The position numbers and the translations under genes were made by a program. From Microbacterium oleivorans (GTDB lineage Bacteria > Actinomycetota > Actinomycetes > Actinomycetales > Microbacteriaceae), in the NCBI RefSeq assembly GCF_001644225.1, contig NZ_LSTV01000003.1, forward strand, positions 186,001-250,000: a stretch of 64,000 nucleotides of DNA, given 5' to 3'. The notes under the pieces are model-generated. The model saw nothing but the letters and a program-made list of their open reading frames with translations. It was not told the DNA's origin and ran no database searches. The stretch's first letter is position 1, and every line of letters starts with the position of its first letter. This document shows, in pieces, positions 33,014-40,920 of this stretch.

Positions 33014-34098
33014 CCGCTATCCCGATTTCCCTCGGACGCGCCCCGCAGACCGCCTCCGAGTCCGTCGCCCTTCCCGACCCGGCCGTCGGTCTCGTCGACA
33101 CGCACGGCCGTGTGCACCGCGACCTGCGCATCTCGCTGACCGACCGGTGTTCGCTGCGCTGCACCTACTGCATGCCCGAGCAGGGGAACGAGTGGCTGGC
33201 GCGCACGAGCATCCTGACGACGGACGAGATCGTCGAGATAGCGGACGTGGCGGCGAGTCTCGGCATCCGTACGTTCCGGCTGACCGGCGGGGAGCCCCTG
33301 CTGCGGACGGACATCGTGGACGTGGTGCGTCGGGTCGCCGCGATCTCGGGCCCCGACGGTCCGGTCGAGGTGGCGATGACGACGAACGGGATCCGGCTGG
33401 CCGAGGTGCTGCCCGACCTGATCGACGCGGGCCTGACGCGGCTGAACATCAGCATCGACACGATCGACCGCGAGCGATTCGCCGCGCTGACGCGGCGTGA
33501 CCGGCTCGACGACGTGCTCGAGGGGATCGCGGCAGCCGCGGCATCCGATCTGAAGCCGTTGAAGCTCAACGCCGTCGCGATGCGGGGCGTGAACGACGAC
33601 CAGCTCGTCGATCTCGTGGCGTTCGCGATGGAGGTGGGCGCGCAGCTGCGGTTCATCGAGCAGATGCCGCTGGATTCGGGGCACACCTGGGATCGGAGCG
33701 CGATGGTGACGCGGGAGGAGATCCTGGCGGCGCTGTCGGAGCGGTGGTCGCTCGAGCCGGTGCCCGGCCGCGGCGGCGCTCCCGCTGAGAAGTGGCGGAT
33801 CGACGGCGGCCCGCACGAGGTCGGCGTGATCGCGTCGGTGACGGCGCCGTTCTGCGGAGCCTGCGACCGGCTACGTCTGACCGCCGACGGTCAGTTCCGC
33901 AATTGCCTGTTCTCGCTGACCGAGTACGACGTGACGACCGCGGTGCGCGGGATGCCGGTGGACGCCGCGCCCGCCGATCGTCGGCGTGTGATCGCCGAGG
34001 TGCTGCACGCGTGCGTGCTGGGCAAGCTCCCCGGGCACGCGATCAACGACCCGTCGTTCCTGCAGCCGGCGCGGGGGATGAACGCGATCGGGGGCTGA
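33010..34098 (+). CDS. moaA: GTP 3',8-cyclase MoaA
   Basis: A 362-residue radical-SAM enzyme that starts Moco synthesis from GTP with MoaC. The N-terminal cluster has Cys47, Cys51 and Cys54 (CSLRCTYC); the C-terminal cluster is CGACDRLRLTADGQFRNC. The protein ends in the Gly-Gly needed for activity (NAIGG). The GTG start overlaps the stop of a nine-codon leader ORF. It completes the Moco set, but is separated from moaC by the mod genes. Confidence 0.95.
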   Translation: MTAIPISLGRAPQTASESVALPDPAVGLVDTHGRVHRDLRISLTDRCSLRCTYCMPEQGNEWLARTSILTTDEIVEIADVAASLGIRTFRLTGGEPLLRTDIVDVVRRVAAISGPDGPVEVAMTTNGIRLAEVLPDLIDAGLTRLNISIDTIDRERFAALTRRDRLDDVLEGIAAAAASDLKPLKLNAVAMRGVNDDQLVDLVAFAMEVGAQLRFIEQMPLDSGHTWDRSAMVTREEILAALSERWSLEPVPGRGGAPAEKWRIDGGPHEVGVIASVTAPFCGACDRLRLTADGQFRNCLFSLTEYDVTTAVRGMPVDAAPADRRRVIAEVLHACVLGKLPGHAINDPSFLQPARGMNAIGG

Positions 34099-34127
34099 CC
34101 ACCCCGGGACTGGGACGGGGAAGTGCC

Positions 34128-34730
34128 CTACTGGTCGAGGTTGTCGCGCATTTCTTGGAACGAGCCTGAGTCGAGCACCTCGCCCGTCGAGTTGTCGACG
34201 AAGTCGACGGTCACGTCGATGTCGTCCGCGGCAACTCCCGTGAACTGCTGGAAGAGCGCGCCCTGCATGTAAAAGCCGAGCACGAGGAACCCTTCCATCG
34301 CGTTGTACTTGGCGGGATCGACCGACACCGTGAAAGAAGTCATCGCGTCGTTGAAGTCGACGGCGGTGACAGAGTTAGTGTCGTCGGCAACGAGTTCGTC
34401 GGCGGATTCCCGCGCGGAAGATCGCATGTCGGCGAGCATCTCGTCCCGCTGAGACTTCGTCATCGTGTAGACGACGGTGTCGCCCTCGACCACGGCCGAG
34501 AGGCCCTTCTCCTTCGCGCTCGCGATGATCTCATCGTCGGTGAGCGTGCCCTCCGGGTCGAGCATCGACTTCGCCACCTTGACGTCGACCGTCGTCAGTT
34601 GCTCGTCGACCTCGATCGCTGCAGGTGTGGCTGGTGCGCTGCTCGTGGCCTCATCGCCGGCGGCTGCACATCCCCCCAACAGCAGGGCTCCCGCGGCAGT
34701 GAACGAGATGATTGCGTGACGAATCTTCAT
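34128..34730 (-). CDS. Hypothetical lipoprotein
   Basis: A 200-residue lipoprotein with signal peptide MKIRHAIISFTAAGALLLGG and Cys21. The mature part is acidic and helix-rich; the last third (NAMEGFLVLGFYMQGALFQQ) looks like a hydrophobic pocket-lining helix. I do not recognise a family. GGGGGAAG precedes the ATG at 34730. Confidence 0.78.
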   Translation of the reverse strand: MKIRHAIISFTAAGALLLGGCAAAGDEATSSAPATPAAIEVDEQLTTVDVKVAKSMLDPEGTLTDDEIIASAKEKGLSAVVEGDTVVYTMTKSQRDEMLADMRSSARESADELVADDTNSVTAVDFNDAMTSFTVSVDPAKYNAMEGFLVLGFYMQGALFQQFTGVAADDIDVTVDFVDNSTGEVLDSGSFQEMRDNLDQ

Positions 34731-34932
34731 TTTTCTTCCCCCAGTGATCGCCGGATACCCGGCCTGAGTGAGCCTACCGACTGGGGCGGACACGGACACC
34801 TTCGTCGGTGACATCCAGTCCCTTGATCATGCCGGGGGCGTCGCTCGCCTGTTCTGACGGCGACGTCGGCCTGCTGCGACCGATCCCAGGACGGACCTTG
34901 CGCTCGCCGCCGACGTCGGCGAGCCTGGGGTC

Positions 34933-35331
34933 ATGTGGGATCGTGAGGCAGCTGTGGAGGCCGCCGACGCGTGGATCGCCGGTTACGTCCGCGCGTGGGA
35001 GACCAACGACCCGGACGACATCCGGTCGCTGTTCACGCCGGCGGCGGAGTACCGCGACGGCCCATCGACGCCCCCATGGGTCGGTCACGACGCGATCATC
35101 GCGGGCTGGCTCGCGCAGAAGGATGAGCCCGGCACGTGGTCGTTCGACTACGAGCTCACCGCTGTCGACGGTGACATCGCGATCATCCGCGGTCGGACGA
35201 GCTACCCGAGTTCGACCGAGAAGAGTCGGCAGTACGACAACCTCATGGTCATCGAGCTGACCGACGACGGCCGCGCCCGATCGTTCACCGACTGGTTCGT
35301 GACGTCCGACGCCGGCGAGGCCGTCTCGTAG
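34933..35331 (+). CDS. SnoaL/NTF2-like protein
   Basis: A 132-residue cone-shaped alpha+beta barrel protein: EAADAWIAGYVRAWETNDPD, LFTPAAEYRDGPSTPPWVG and SFDYELTAVDGDIAIIRGRT are typical. Such proteins bind small ligands or act as isomerases; the function here is unknown. GAGCCT six bases before the ATG is a weak leaderless element. Confidence 0.85.
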   Translation: MWDREAAVEAADAWIAGYVRAWETNDPDDIRSLFTPAAEYRDGPSTPPWVGHDAIIAGWLAQKDEPGTWSFDYELTAVDGDIAIIRGRTSYPSSTEKSRQYDNLMVIELTDDGRARSFTDWFVTSDAGEAVS

Positions 35332-35378
35332 CATCACGTCCGCTTGAACGGCTCATCCCATCGCAGGGTCGGCCCCGC

Positions 35379-35966
35379 CTAGGGCGACGCTGTCGGCTGA
35401 GGATCGCCTTCTTCGCGCAAGCGAGGCTCGACGCGTCGCTCGGGCCGCAGTCCCGACTTATCGGAGTAGAACGCGCGGATGGCATCCATGTCCGCGCGCA
35501 CGTCGCCCGTGAGCGTGAGCGTCGGACCCAGCCCGGTGGTCATGGTGGTGCGGTCCACATACCCGAGCGTGACGGCGAGGTTGGCCTCTCGCGCGATGCG
35601 GTAAAAGCCCGACTTCCAGTGCCCGACGCCGCCGCGCGTGCCCTCCGGCGTCACCACGAGGCCGAAGACCTCACCGTCGCGGATGCGCCGCACGAGCGCG
35701 TCGACCACTCCAGCGGGGTTCGCTCTGTCGACCGGGATGCCGCCGATCGATAGCATCAGCGGGCCGCGCCAGCCGCGGAAGAGACTCTCCTTGCCCAGCC
35801 AGCGGAACCGCATCTTCAGGCGCCACGCGATGGCCAGCATGAGCACGAAGTCCCAGTTGGAGGTGTGCGGCGCCCCCAGGACAACGGTGGGCTGGGTCGG
35901 CGCGGGCTCGGTCGCGAGCGTCCATCGGCTGAAAGTCCAATAGACACGAGTGACGAGGCGGAGCAT
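35379..35966 (-). CDS. 1-acyl-sn-glycerol-3-phosphate acyltransferase-like protein
   Basis: A 195-residue PlsC-type acyltransferase: catalytic HTSNWD (HX4D) near residues 34-39 and the phosphate-binding PEGTR near 109-113, with GKES between. It probably acylates lysophosphatidate or a related acceptor at the inner membrane face. It is shorter than typical PlsC (about 240) and lacks an N-terminal membrane helix, as do other actinobacterial members. TACGGT six bases before the ATG marks a leaderless start. Confidence 0.88.
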   Translation of the reverse strand: MLRLVTRVYWTFSRWTLATEPAPTQPTVVLGAPHTSNWDFVLMLAIAWRLKMRFRWLGKESLFRGWRGPLMLSIGGIPVDRANPAGVVDALVRRIRDGEVFGLVVTPEGTRGGVGHWKSGFYRIAREANLAVTLGYVDRTTMTTGLGPTLTLTGDVRADMDAIRAFYSDKSGLRPERRVEPRLREEGDPQPTASP

Positions 35967-36036
35967 GCCGCAACCGTAACGCCCCCGCGCGCTCCCGGGC
36001 TCGAGCGGCGAGGGGCTTGCGCTCAGGGTCCTGCGG

Positions 36037-36110
36037 TATCCTGATAGCGATAGGCGGACTTCTCATTCGTCTCGCCCCGGCTGTGTGGTAACAGTCGGGG
36101 CTTTCTACTT
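36037..36110 (+). ncRNA. Candidate short RNA: promoter-like element plus hairpin
   Basis: In the 270-bp gap between two minus-strand genes, the plus strand has TATCCT (36037-36042) and, about 32 bases later, GCCCCGGCTGT (36074-36084) pairing with ACAGTCGGGGC (36091-36101) with one G-U pair and a 6-nt loop, then TTTCTACTT. The T-run exists only on the plus strand. There is no ORF. A 55-65 nt transcript with its own terminator is the simplest reading. The -35 region is poor (TTGCGC with a short spacer). Confidence 0.4.
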
Positions 36111-36236
36111 CCTCGGGCGGTCCGCGGCGACGCGCGCAGTCACTCGCTCGCGCGCTCGTGGGACGAGCCTTCACCCGCCACCGGAGGGTTTCGGAACTGA
36201 CCAAATCTTGGGTCGCGCGTGCCGTTCAATGAGGCG

Positions 36237-36527
36237 CTAGTCAGTGTCGCTCAGCCCTGATCCCCAACGTCCGAGTTCCGCGATCGCGTTCGCCAGGTCG
36301 AGGCCGCGATCGGTCAGGGCGTACGCGCGGGTGTTGTGCTTCAGCGGAAGACGGCGGAGCACGCCTGCGGCTTCGAGTTCCTTGAGGCGGGTCGCCAGCA
36401 TGTTCGTCGGCGCACCGAGCTCACGCTGAAGGTCGCCGTAGCGCTGCGGTCCGTCGAGCAGCCGCTCCACGATGAGGAGAGCCCAGCGCGGGCCGACGAT
36501 CTCGAGTGCGGCGGCGAGGTCGCACAC
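36237..36527 (-). CDS. HxlR-type winged-helix regulator with probable N-terminal frameshift
   Basis: The readable part (96 residues from a GTG) is an HxlR/MarR-like winged helix: CDLAAALEIVGPRWALLIVE, PQRYGDLQRELGAPTNMLA, LKELEAAGVLRR. The GTG leaves only one residue before the conserved Cys, where relatives have about ten. In another frame, an ATG at 36553 gives MKPDADQTS up to the point 36523-36526, where TGTG looks like a duplicated TG; removing it joins the two as MKPDADQTSCDLAAAL. The upstream frame also has strong third-position GC. It probably binds the palindrome at 36620-36646. Confidence 0.7.
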   Translation of the reverse strand: MCDLAAALEIVGPRWALLIVERLLDGPQRYGDLQRELGAPTNMLATRLKELEAAGVLRRLPLKHNTRAYALTDRGLDLANAIAELGRWGSGLSDTD

Positions 36528-36619
36528 GAGGTCTGGTCGGCGTCCGGCTTCATCCAGAACGGGGAGTAGTGGTAGCCATCGGGGTCGTCGGACTGCCGCT
36601 GGTATATGAAGGGGTAGTG

Positions 36620-36646
36620 GGCGTACTTGCAAAATGCAAGTACGCC
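36620..36646. promoter_or_regulatory. 27-bp perfect palindrome, putative HxlR operator
   Basis: GGCGTACTTGCA at 36620-36631 and TGCAAGTACGCC at 36635-36646 are perfect complements around AAA. It stands between the YCII gene and the HxlR-type gene, both on the minus strand, where the regulator promoter should be. The low-GC core is conspicuous. Confidence 0.65.
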
Positions 36647-36694
36647 GTCAAGACCCGTGGGCGCGAGCACCCTTTGGTGCGGCAGGAGAGGTGG

Positions 36695-37081
36695 TCACTC
36701 GCCCTCGGCAGTCTGCCGGTCGATGATGTCTTCGACGCCACCCGGGAAGCGGTGGACTTCCTGCGGCCAGTCGAGGCTGAGGGCGAGGCGTCCCGCCCAG
36801 TAGCGTGCGTCGTCGTCAGTGGAAACGTTGATCACGGTGAACCCGCCGAGGTGCTCTTGAGTTTCGACGAAGGGTCCGTCGGTGAACGCCGGCTCGCCGC
36901 CCCTCAGCTGCACGCTGAAGAGCGCCGTCGACGCGTCGATGCCGCCGTCCGCGAAGACGAACACGCCCGCCTGCTTCATCTCTTCGAGCACTGCCATCGA
37001 CGCCTGGCTCTTGGTCTGCAGCTGCTCTGTGGTTTGCGGCGGCACCCATTCGTCGTTGAAGGCGATGAGGTAGTTCGGCAC
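36695..37081 (-). CDS. YCII/DGPF-domain protein
   Basis: A 128-residue YCII-family protein: FTDGPFVETQEHLGGFTVIN and SLDWPQEVHRFPG are the usual motifs. A GAGGAGA site six bases before the GTG decides the start. Unlike the copy at 12564, no ECF sigma gene accompanies it; instead an HxlR-type regulator gene follows on the same strand, so control probably differs. Confidence 0.87.
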   Translation of the reverse strand: MPNYLIAFNDEWVPPQTTEQLQTKSQASMAVLEEMKQAGVFVFADGGIDASTALFSVQLRGGEPAFTDGPFVETQEHLGGFTVINVSTDDDARYWAGRLALSLDWPQEVHRFPGGVEDIIDRQTAEGE

Positions 37082-37299
37082 TGTCGTCTCCTCTTGTCGA
37101 GATAGCGGCCCCGGCTCGGCACCGCGGTCGCAGCGATTCGTTCGGGCCGCCCACACAGCTCATGAACGGCGACCTGCGGGTACGACACTAGGGCGCTATC
37201 TGGATCGCGGGGAGGGGTCTGGTCCCGAGGAGGTACCCGACGGGTCCGTGGCATCGCAAGCCTCTGCCTCTGCGCACGCATCGCGGACAGACTCCGGGT

Positions 37300-38370
37300 G
37301 TGAGTGACGTCCCAGAAGATCTCGATGCAGTCCGCTTAGGCGACGGGCCCCTCCCCGAGGCTGCCGCCGCGTCCCTCGCAGCGGCTGATCGAGTCGCTGG
37401 GTTCGGGACGGACGTTCCCGCGACTCTCGTGTGGGCCGTTTCCGCGGGCGCGGCTGTGAGTGAACAGTGGTCGCTCGCCGAGCAGTGGACCTTCCTCGCA
37501 GCGGTTGCGTTCCGAGATGTGGCGGCGGCGCGCATTCTCGAACCTCACCTGGACGCACTCACCATCCTCGAGCAGGCGCGTCGGAGTGGCTGCGAGGTCG
37601 ATCTCGCCTCGATGGGCGCGGGCTCTGAATCATCGTGGGGTGTGTTCGCTGCCGAAGGTGCGGGAGTGCGGCTCGAGGCGCAGATGGTCGGCTCCCGGTG
37701 GCACCTCTCGGGGACTAAGCCGTGGTGTTCGCTCGCGCAGCAGGTGACGCATGCGCTCGTCACCGCATGGGTCGGCGACGAGCGTCGGCTGTTCGCTGTC
37801 GAGATGCAGCGACCCGAGGTCGCCCCCCGGTCGGGACCATGGCATGCCCGCGGACTCGACCAGATCGTGAGTGCTCCGGTCGACTTCGCAGACGCGCCAG
37901 CGGTGCCCGTCGGTGAACCGGGCTGGTATCTGCGTCGGCCCGGTTTCGCAGCCGGAGGGATCGGCGTGGCGGCATGTTGGTGGGGTGGCGTCTTGCCGCT
38001 ACGTTCCGCCCTGCTGGATGCCGCGCGTCGTCCTGGTGCCGACCAGTTGTCGCGCGTGCATCTCGGGAACGCGGACATGGCGCTCTGGGGCGCGCGCCTC
38101 GCCCTCCGCACCGCCGCGAAGGAGATGGACGGCTCAGCGGCGTTGCGCTATCCCGGCACCCTCGCCGGCCGCGCGCGAGCGATCGTCGCGAGCGCGGTCG
38201 AATCGACGCTCGCCGACACAGCGCGCGCACTGGGGCCGCTGCCCCTCGTCGCAGATGAAGGGCATGCCCGGCGGGTGGCCGATCTGCAGATCTACCTGCG
38301 TCAGCACCACGGCGAGCGCGACGTGGCGAGGATCGGAGCCGACATCGCGGAGGGATGTGGCACATGGTGA
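37300..38370 (+). CDS. Acyl-CoA dehydrogenase-like protein
   Basis: A 356-residue flavoprotein-like sequence. The middle domain has GVFAAEGAGVRLEA and WHLSGTKPWCSLAQQ, a typical acyl-CoA dehydrogenase beta domain; the C-terminal half is helical. The catalytic Glu of fatty-acid enzymes is not apparent, and the N-terminus is short, so the reaction may differ. CAGACT six bases before the GTG is a leaderless promoter. It overlaps the PIG-L/methyltransferase gene by seven bases and begins a three-gene operon with sugar-modifying enzymes. Confidence 0.82.
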   Translation: MSDVPEDLDAVRLGDGPLPEAAAASLAAADRVAGFGTDVPATLVWAVSAGAAVSEQWSLAEQWTFLAAVAFRDVAAARILEPHLDALTILEQARRSGCEVDLASMGAGSESSWGVFAAEGAGVRLEAQMVGSRWHLSGTKPWCSLAQQVTHALVTAWVGDERRLFAVEMQRPEVAPRSGPWHARGLDQIVSAPVDFADAPAVPVGEPGWYLRRPGFAAGGIGVAACWWGGVLPLRSALLDAARRPGADQLSRVHLGNADMALWGARLALRTAAKEMDGSAALRYPGTLAGRARAIVASAVESTLADTARALGPLPLVADEGHARRVADLQIYLRQHHGERDVARIGADIAEGCGTW

Positions 38371-39716
38371 GTTTCAGTCACCTCGATGCCGGAACGACGG
38401 AGGAGGTGTGGCGCGAGGCTTTCGGCGGACGAGCTCTTCCGGACCTCGACGCGGACGTGGAGCACCTCGTCGTCGTCGCCGCCCATCCCGACGATGAGAC
38501 CCTGGGCGCCGGAGGGCTGATGGCAAGCGCCGCCCGCCGCGGGACGAGGGTGACGGTGCTCGTCGTGACCGACGGCGAGGGGTCGCACCCGGATTCGCCG
38601 TCCCACACGCCCGCCGACCTCGCGGCGGTGCGGCGGCGCGAGGTGGCCGACGCTCTCGAGCAGTTGAGCCCCGCGATCGAGCTGCTTTTCCTCGGGCTGC
38701 CGGACGGAGGGACCGACGGCCATCGGGCCGCAGTTGCGGCATCCCTCCGTGCACTTCTCACGGGGGCGGTGAAGCGCCTCGTCGTATCGCCGTGGACGGG
38801 CGACGGTCATCGGGATCACCGTGTCGTGGGGGAGGTGTCCGCGGAGGTGTGCGGCGAGCTTCGCGTCCCGTGGCGGGGTTATCCCATCTGGTTGTGGCAT
38901 TGGGGGTCGCCGGAGGACGTGCCGTGGGAAGACCTCGAAGTGTTCGCGCTCGACCATGAAACTGCCGATCGCAAGATCGCCGCCACGCGTCGCCATCGCA
39001 GTCAGATCGCTCCGCTGTCTTCGGCTCCCGGTGACGAGGTGATGCTCCATGACGGGATGCAGGCGCACTTCGACCGGTCTTTCGAGGTTTTCGTGCGACC
39101 GCCGGCGTCGAGTATGGGTGCCGACTTCTTCGAGTCCTTCTATGAGCGGAACGGCGATGACCCGTGGGGGTTCGAATCGCGCTGGTACGAGAAGCGCAAG
39201 CGGGCCGTCACCATGGCGAGTCTTCCTCGCGCGCGCTATCGCTCGACGCTCGAGTTGGGCTGCTCGACGGGTGTGCTGACGGAGCTGCTGGCCGACCGGT
39301 CCGATGCGGTGCGCGCGGTCGACATCGCCGACGCCCCGCTGGCGATGGCGCGCCGGCGACTTAGCGGTCGGACAACGGTTCGATTCGAGCGGATGGCTCT
39401 TCCCGACGAATGGCCGGAGGGCCAGTTCGACCTCATCATGCTGTCGGAGGTCGGCTACTACTGGAGCCGCGGCGACCTGACTGTGGCGATCGAGCGGATG
39501 CGGGGTGCACTGACGGCCGAGGGGCACCTTGTCGCGTGCCACTGGCGTCACCTGGTGACGGAGTATCCGCTCTCCGGCGATGCCGTGCACGCGGCGCTCC
39601 GCGGCGCGGAGGGGTTCGTCCGGCTGCTACAGCATGAGGAGGAGGACTTCGTGCTGGAGGTCTACGGGCTCTCGGGTGCCCGATCGGTCGCGGCGGAGAC
39701 CGGGCTCGTTCCGTGA
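38364..39716 (+). CDS. PIG-L deacetylase fused to a NodS-like SAM methyltransferase
   Basis: A 450-residue two-domain protein. Residues about 25-230 are a PIG-L/LmbE zinc deacetylase: metal-binding AHPDDETLGAGG, the GHRDHRVVGE motif and catalytic Asp. Residues about 250-450 are a class I methyltransferase: LELGCSTGVLTELLADR (SAM loop), FDLIMLSEVGYYW, LVACHWRH. PIG-L enzymes deacetylate GlcNAc groups; NodS-type enzymes N-methylate the freed amine. A fusion would let one protein do both steps. The start ATG at 38364 has GGAGGG nine bases upstream; an ATG at 38355 is less likely. The glycosyltransferase start overlaps its stop. Confidence 0.9.
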   Translation: MVSFSHLDAGTTEEVWREAFGGRALPDLDADVEHLVVVAAHPDDETLGAGGLMASAARRGTRVTVLVVTDGEGSHPDSPSHTPADLAAVRRREVADALEQLSPAIELLFLGLPDGGTDGHRAAVAASLRALLTGAVKRLVVSPWTGDGHRDHRVVGEVSAEVCGELRVPWRGYPIWLWHWGSPEDVPWEDLEVFALDHETADRKIAATRRHRSQIAPLSSAPGDEVMLHDGMQAHFDRSFEVFVRPPASSMGADFFESFYERNGDDPWGFESRWYEKRKRAVTMASLPRARYRSTLELGCSTGVLTELLADRSDAVRAVDIADAPLAMARRRLSGRTTVRFERMALPDEWPEGQFDLIMLSEVGYYWSRGDLTVAIERMRGALTAEGHLVACHWRHLVTEYPLSGDAVHAALRGAEGFVRLLQHEEEDFVLEVYGLSGARSVAAETGLVP

Positions 39717-40429
39717 GGGTGTCCTCGGTCGCGATCGTCGTCCCGGTGCACGACGAGGCCGAATTGCTCGACGCGTGTCTCGCCGCTCTGACCTCCTCGA
39801 TCGCGCACGCGCGGCAGACACATCCGGGTGTCTCGGTCGCGGCGGTGGTCGTCCTCGATGCGTGCACGGATGCGTCGGAGCGGATCGCGCGAGCCTGGCC
39901 GGTGCACACCGTCAGCATCGAGGCACGGAGCGTGGGGACCGCGCGACGAGTGGGGGTGAGGGCTGCGATGGCCGAGCTGGGGAAGCCGTCACCGGCCGAC
40001 GTCTGGGTCAGCACGACGGATGGAGATTCTGCCGTTCCCGTCGGGTGGCTCAGTCATCAGCTCGATCTTCGCGCCCTGGGCGCGGATGTCGTCTTGGGCA
40101 CTGTCCGCCCGGACTTCGCCGATCTGACACCGGAGCACGCGGCGTACTGGTTGGAGACACATCCACCCGGACGCCCCGCAGGCAACGTGCACGGGGCCAA
40201 CCTCGGACTGCGTGGGGATGTGTACTTCGCAGTGGGGGAGTTCGGCAACCTCGAGCAACATGAGGATGTCGAGCTCGTCAACGCCGCCCGCTCGCTCGGC
40301 GCGTCCGTGGTGGCTACGGACGAGAACGAGGTGGTCACGTCGGGCCGCTTCTGGGGACGGACGCCGGGGGGCTACGCCGCGTTCGTGCGCGCGACGCATG
40401 AGCGCATTGCAGCCGCATCGCGGCGGTGA
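39713..40429 (+). CDS. Family 2 glycosyltransferase
   Basis: A 238-residue GT-A enzyme: VAIVVPVHDEAELLDACLAA at the start, VVVLDACTDASE, and WVSTTDGDSAVPVGWL with the nucleotide-sugar/metal-binding DGD. There is no membrane anchor. The donor and acceptor are unknown. GTG start overlapping the previous gene (GTGA). It is the third gene of an operon with an acyl-CoA dehydrogenase-like protein and a deacetylase/methyltransferase, which suggests synthesis of a modified amino-sugar conjugate. Confidence 0.88.
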   Translation: MRVSSVAIVVPVHDEAELLDACLAALTSSIAHARQTHPGVSVAAVVVLDACTDASERIARAWPVHTVSIEARSVGTARRVGVRAAMAELGKPSPADVWVSTTDGDSAVPVGWLSHQLDLRALGADVVLGTVRPDFADLTPEHAAYWLETHPPGRPAGNVHGANLGLRGDVYFAVGEFGNLEQHEDVELVNAARSLGASVVATDENEVVTSGRFWGRTPGGYAAFVRATHERIAAASRR

Positions 40430-40516
40430 TCGGAGGACCGCTAGTGGATCGGGTGGCTGAGTCGCAGCGGCGACAATTCGCGCGCATCATGTGTTGTCTG
40501 CGCACTGGTCGAGAGG

Positions 40517-40589
40517 TGGGCCCCGTGGGGCTCGAACCCACGACCCGCGGATTAAAAGTCCGATGCTCTACCGACTGAGCTAGAGGCCC
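40517..40589 (-). tRNA. tRNA-Lys (anticodon TTT)
   Basis: A 73-nt cloverleaf on the minus strand: acceptor GGGCCTC/GGGGCCC (one U-G pair), D arm GCTC/GAGC, anticodon loop CTTTTAA, T arm GTGGG/CCCAC with TTCGAGC, discriminator A. The outer anticodon-stem pair is U-C, the other four pair well. CCA is not encoded. It stands alone, without an integrase. Confidence 0.95.
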
Positions 40590-40628
40590 TCAGCGTCCCA
40601 GCCTAATGGGGGAGCGGCGCGGCATCCG

Positions 40629-40805
40629 TCACTCGGTGCTCTTCGCACTGCCGAAGATGATCCCGAGCATGATGCCGAACGACAGGCCGAACCCGACGCC
40701 GAGCCCGATGTTGTCGAGGAACAGCAGTCCGACCATCATCCCGCCGAGCATTCCGAACGCGATCCAGAGGCCGAACGACATCCCGTTCATGTTCTTGTTC
40801 GCCAT
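40629..40805 (-). CDS. Small Gly/Met-rich membrane protein
   Basis: A 58-residue protein with two membrane helices separated by a short turn: GLWIAFGMLGGMMVGLLF then LGVGFGLSFGIMLGIIFG, ending SAKST E. Glycine spacing in both helices suggests tight helix packing. TAGCGT exactly six bases before the ATG supports it as a real leaderless gene. Function unknown; similar two-helix proteins occur in other Actinobacteria. Confidence 0.72.
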   Translation of the reverse strand: MANKNMNGMSFGLWIAFGMLGGMMVGLLFLDNIGLGVGFGLSFGIMLGIIFGSAKSTE

Positions 40806-40854
40806 ACTTCGACGCTACGGACGGCGCCGAGCCGCAGCATCCCCCACACGAGGG

Positions 40855-40903
40855 AAAAAGGAGGCGGCGCCGCCGGAGCCCGCAGAGCTCCGACGACGCC
40901 GCC
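40855..40903 (-). terminator. Rho-independent terminator of the fasciclin gene
   Basis: A 17-bp stem (40863-40879 with 40887-40903, two G-U pairs) with a 7-nt loop, followed on the minus strand by TCCTTTTT. It lies 18 bases after the stop of the fasciclin lipoprotein gene. Confidence 0.85.
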
Positions 40904-40920
40904 GGTCAAGAAGACCGTGA

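Noticed and set aside
40517..40589. tRNA-Lys as an integration site of a genomic island
   Set aside because: No integrase and no repeated tRNA 3' end in the window.
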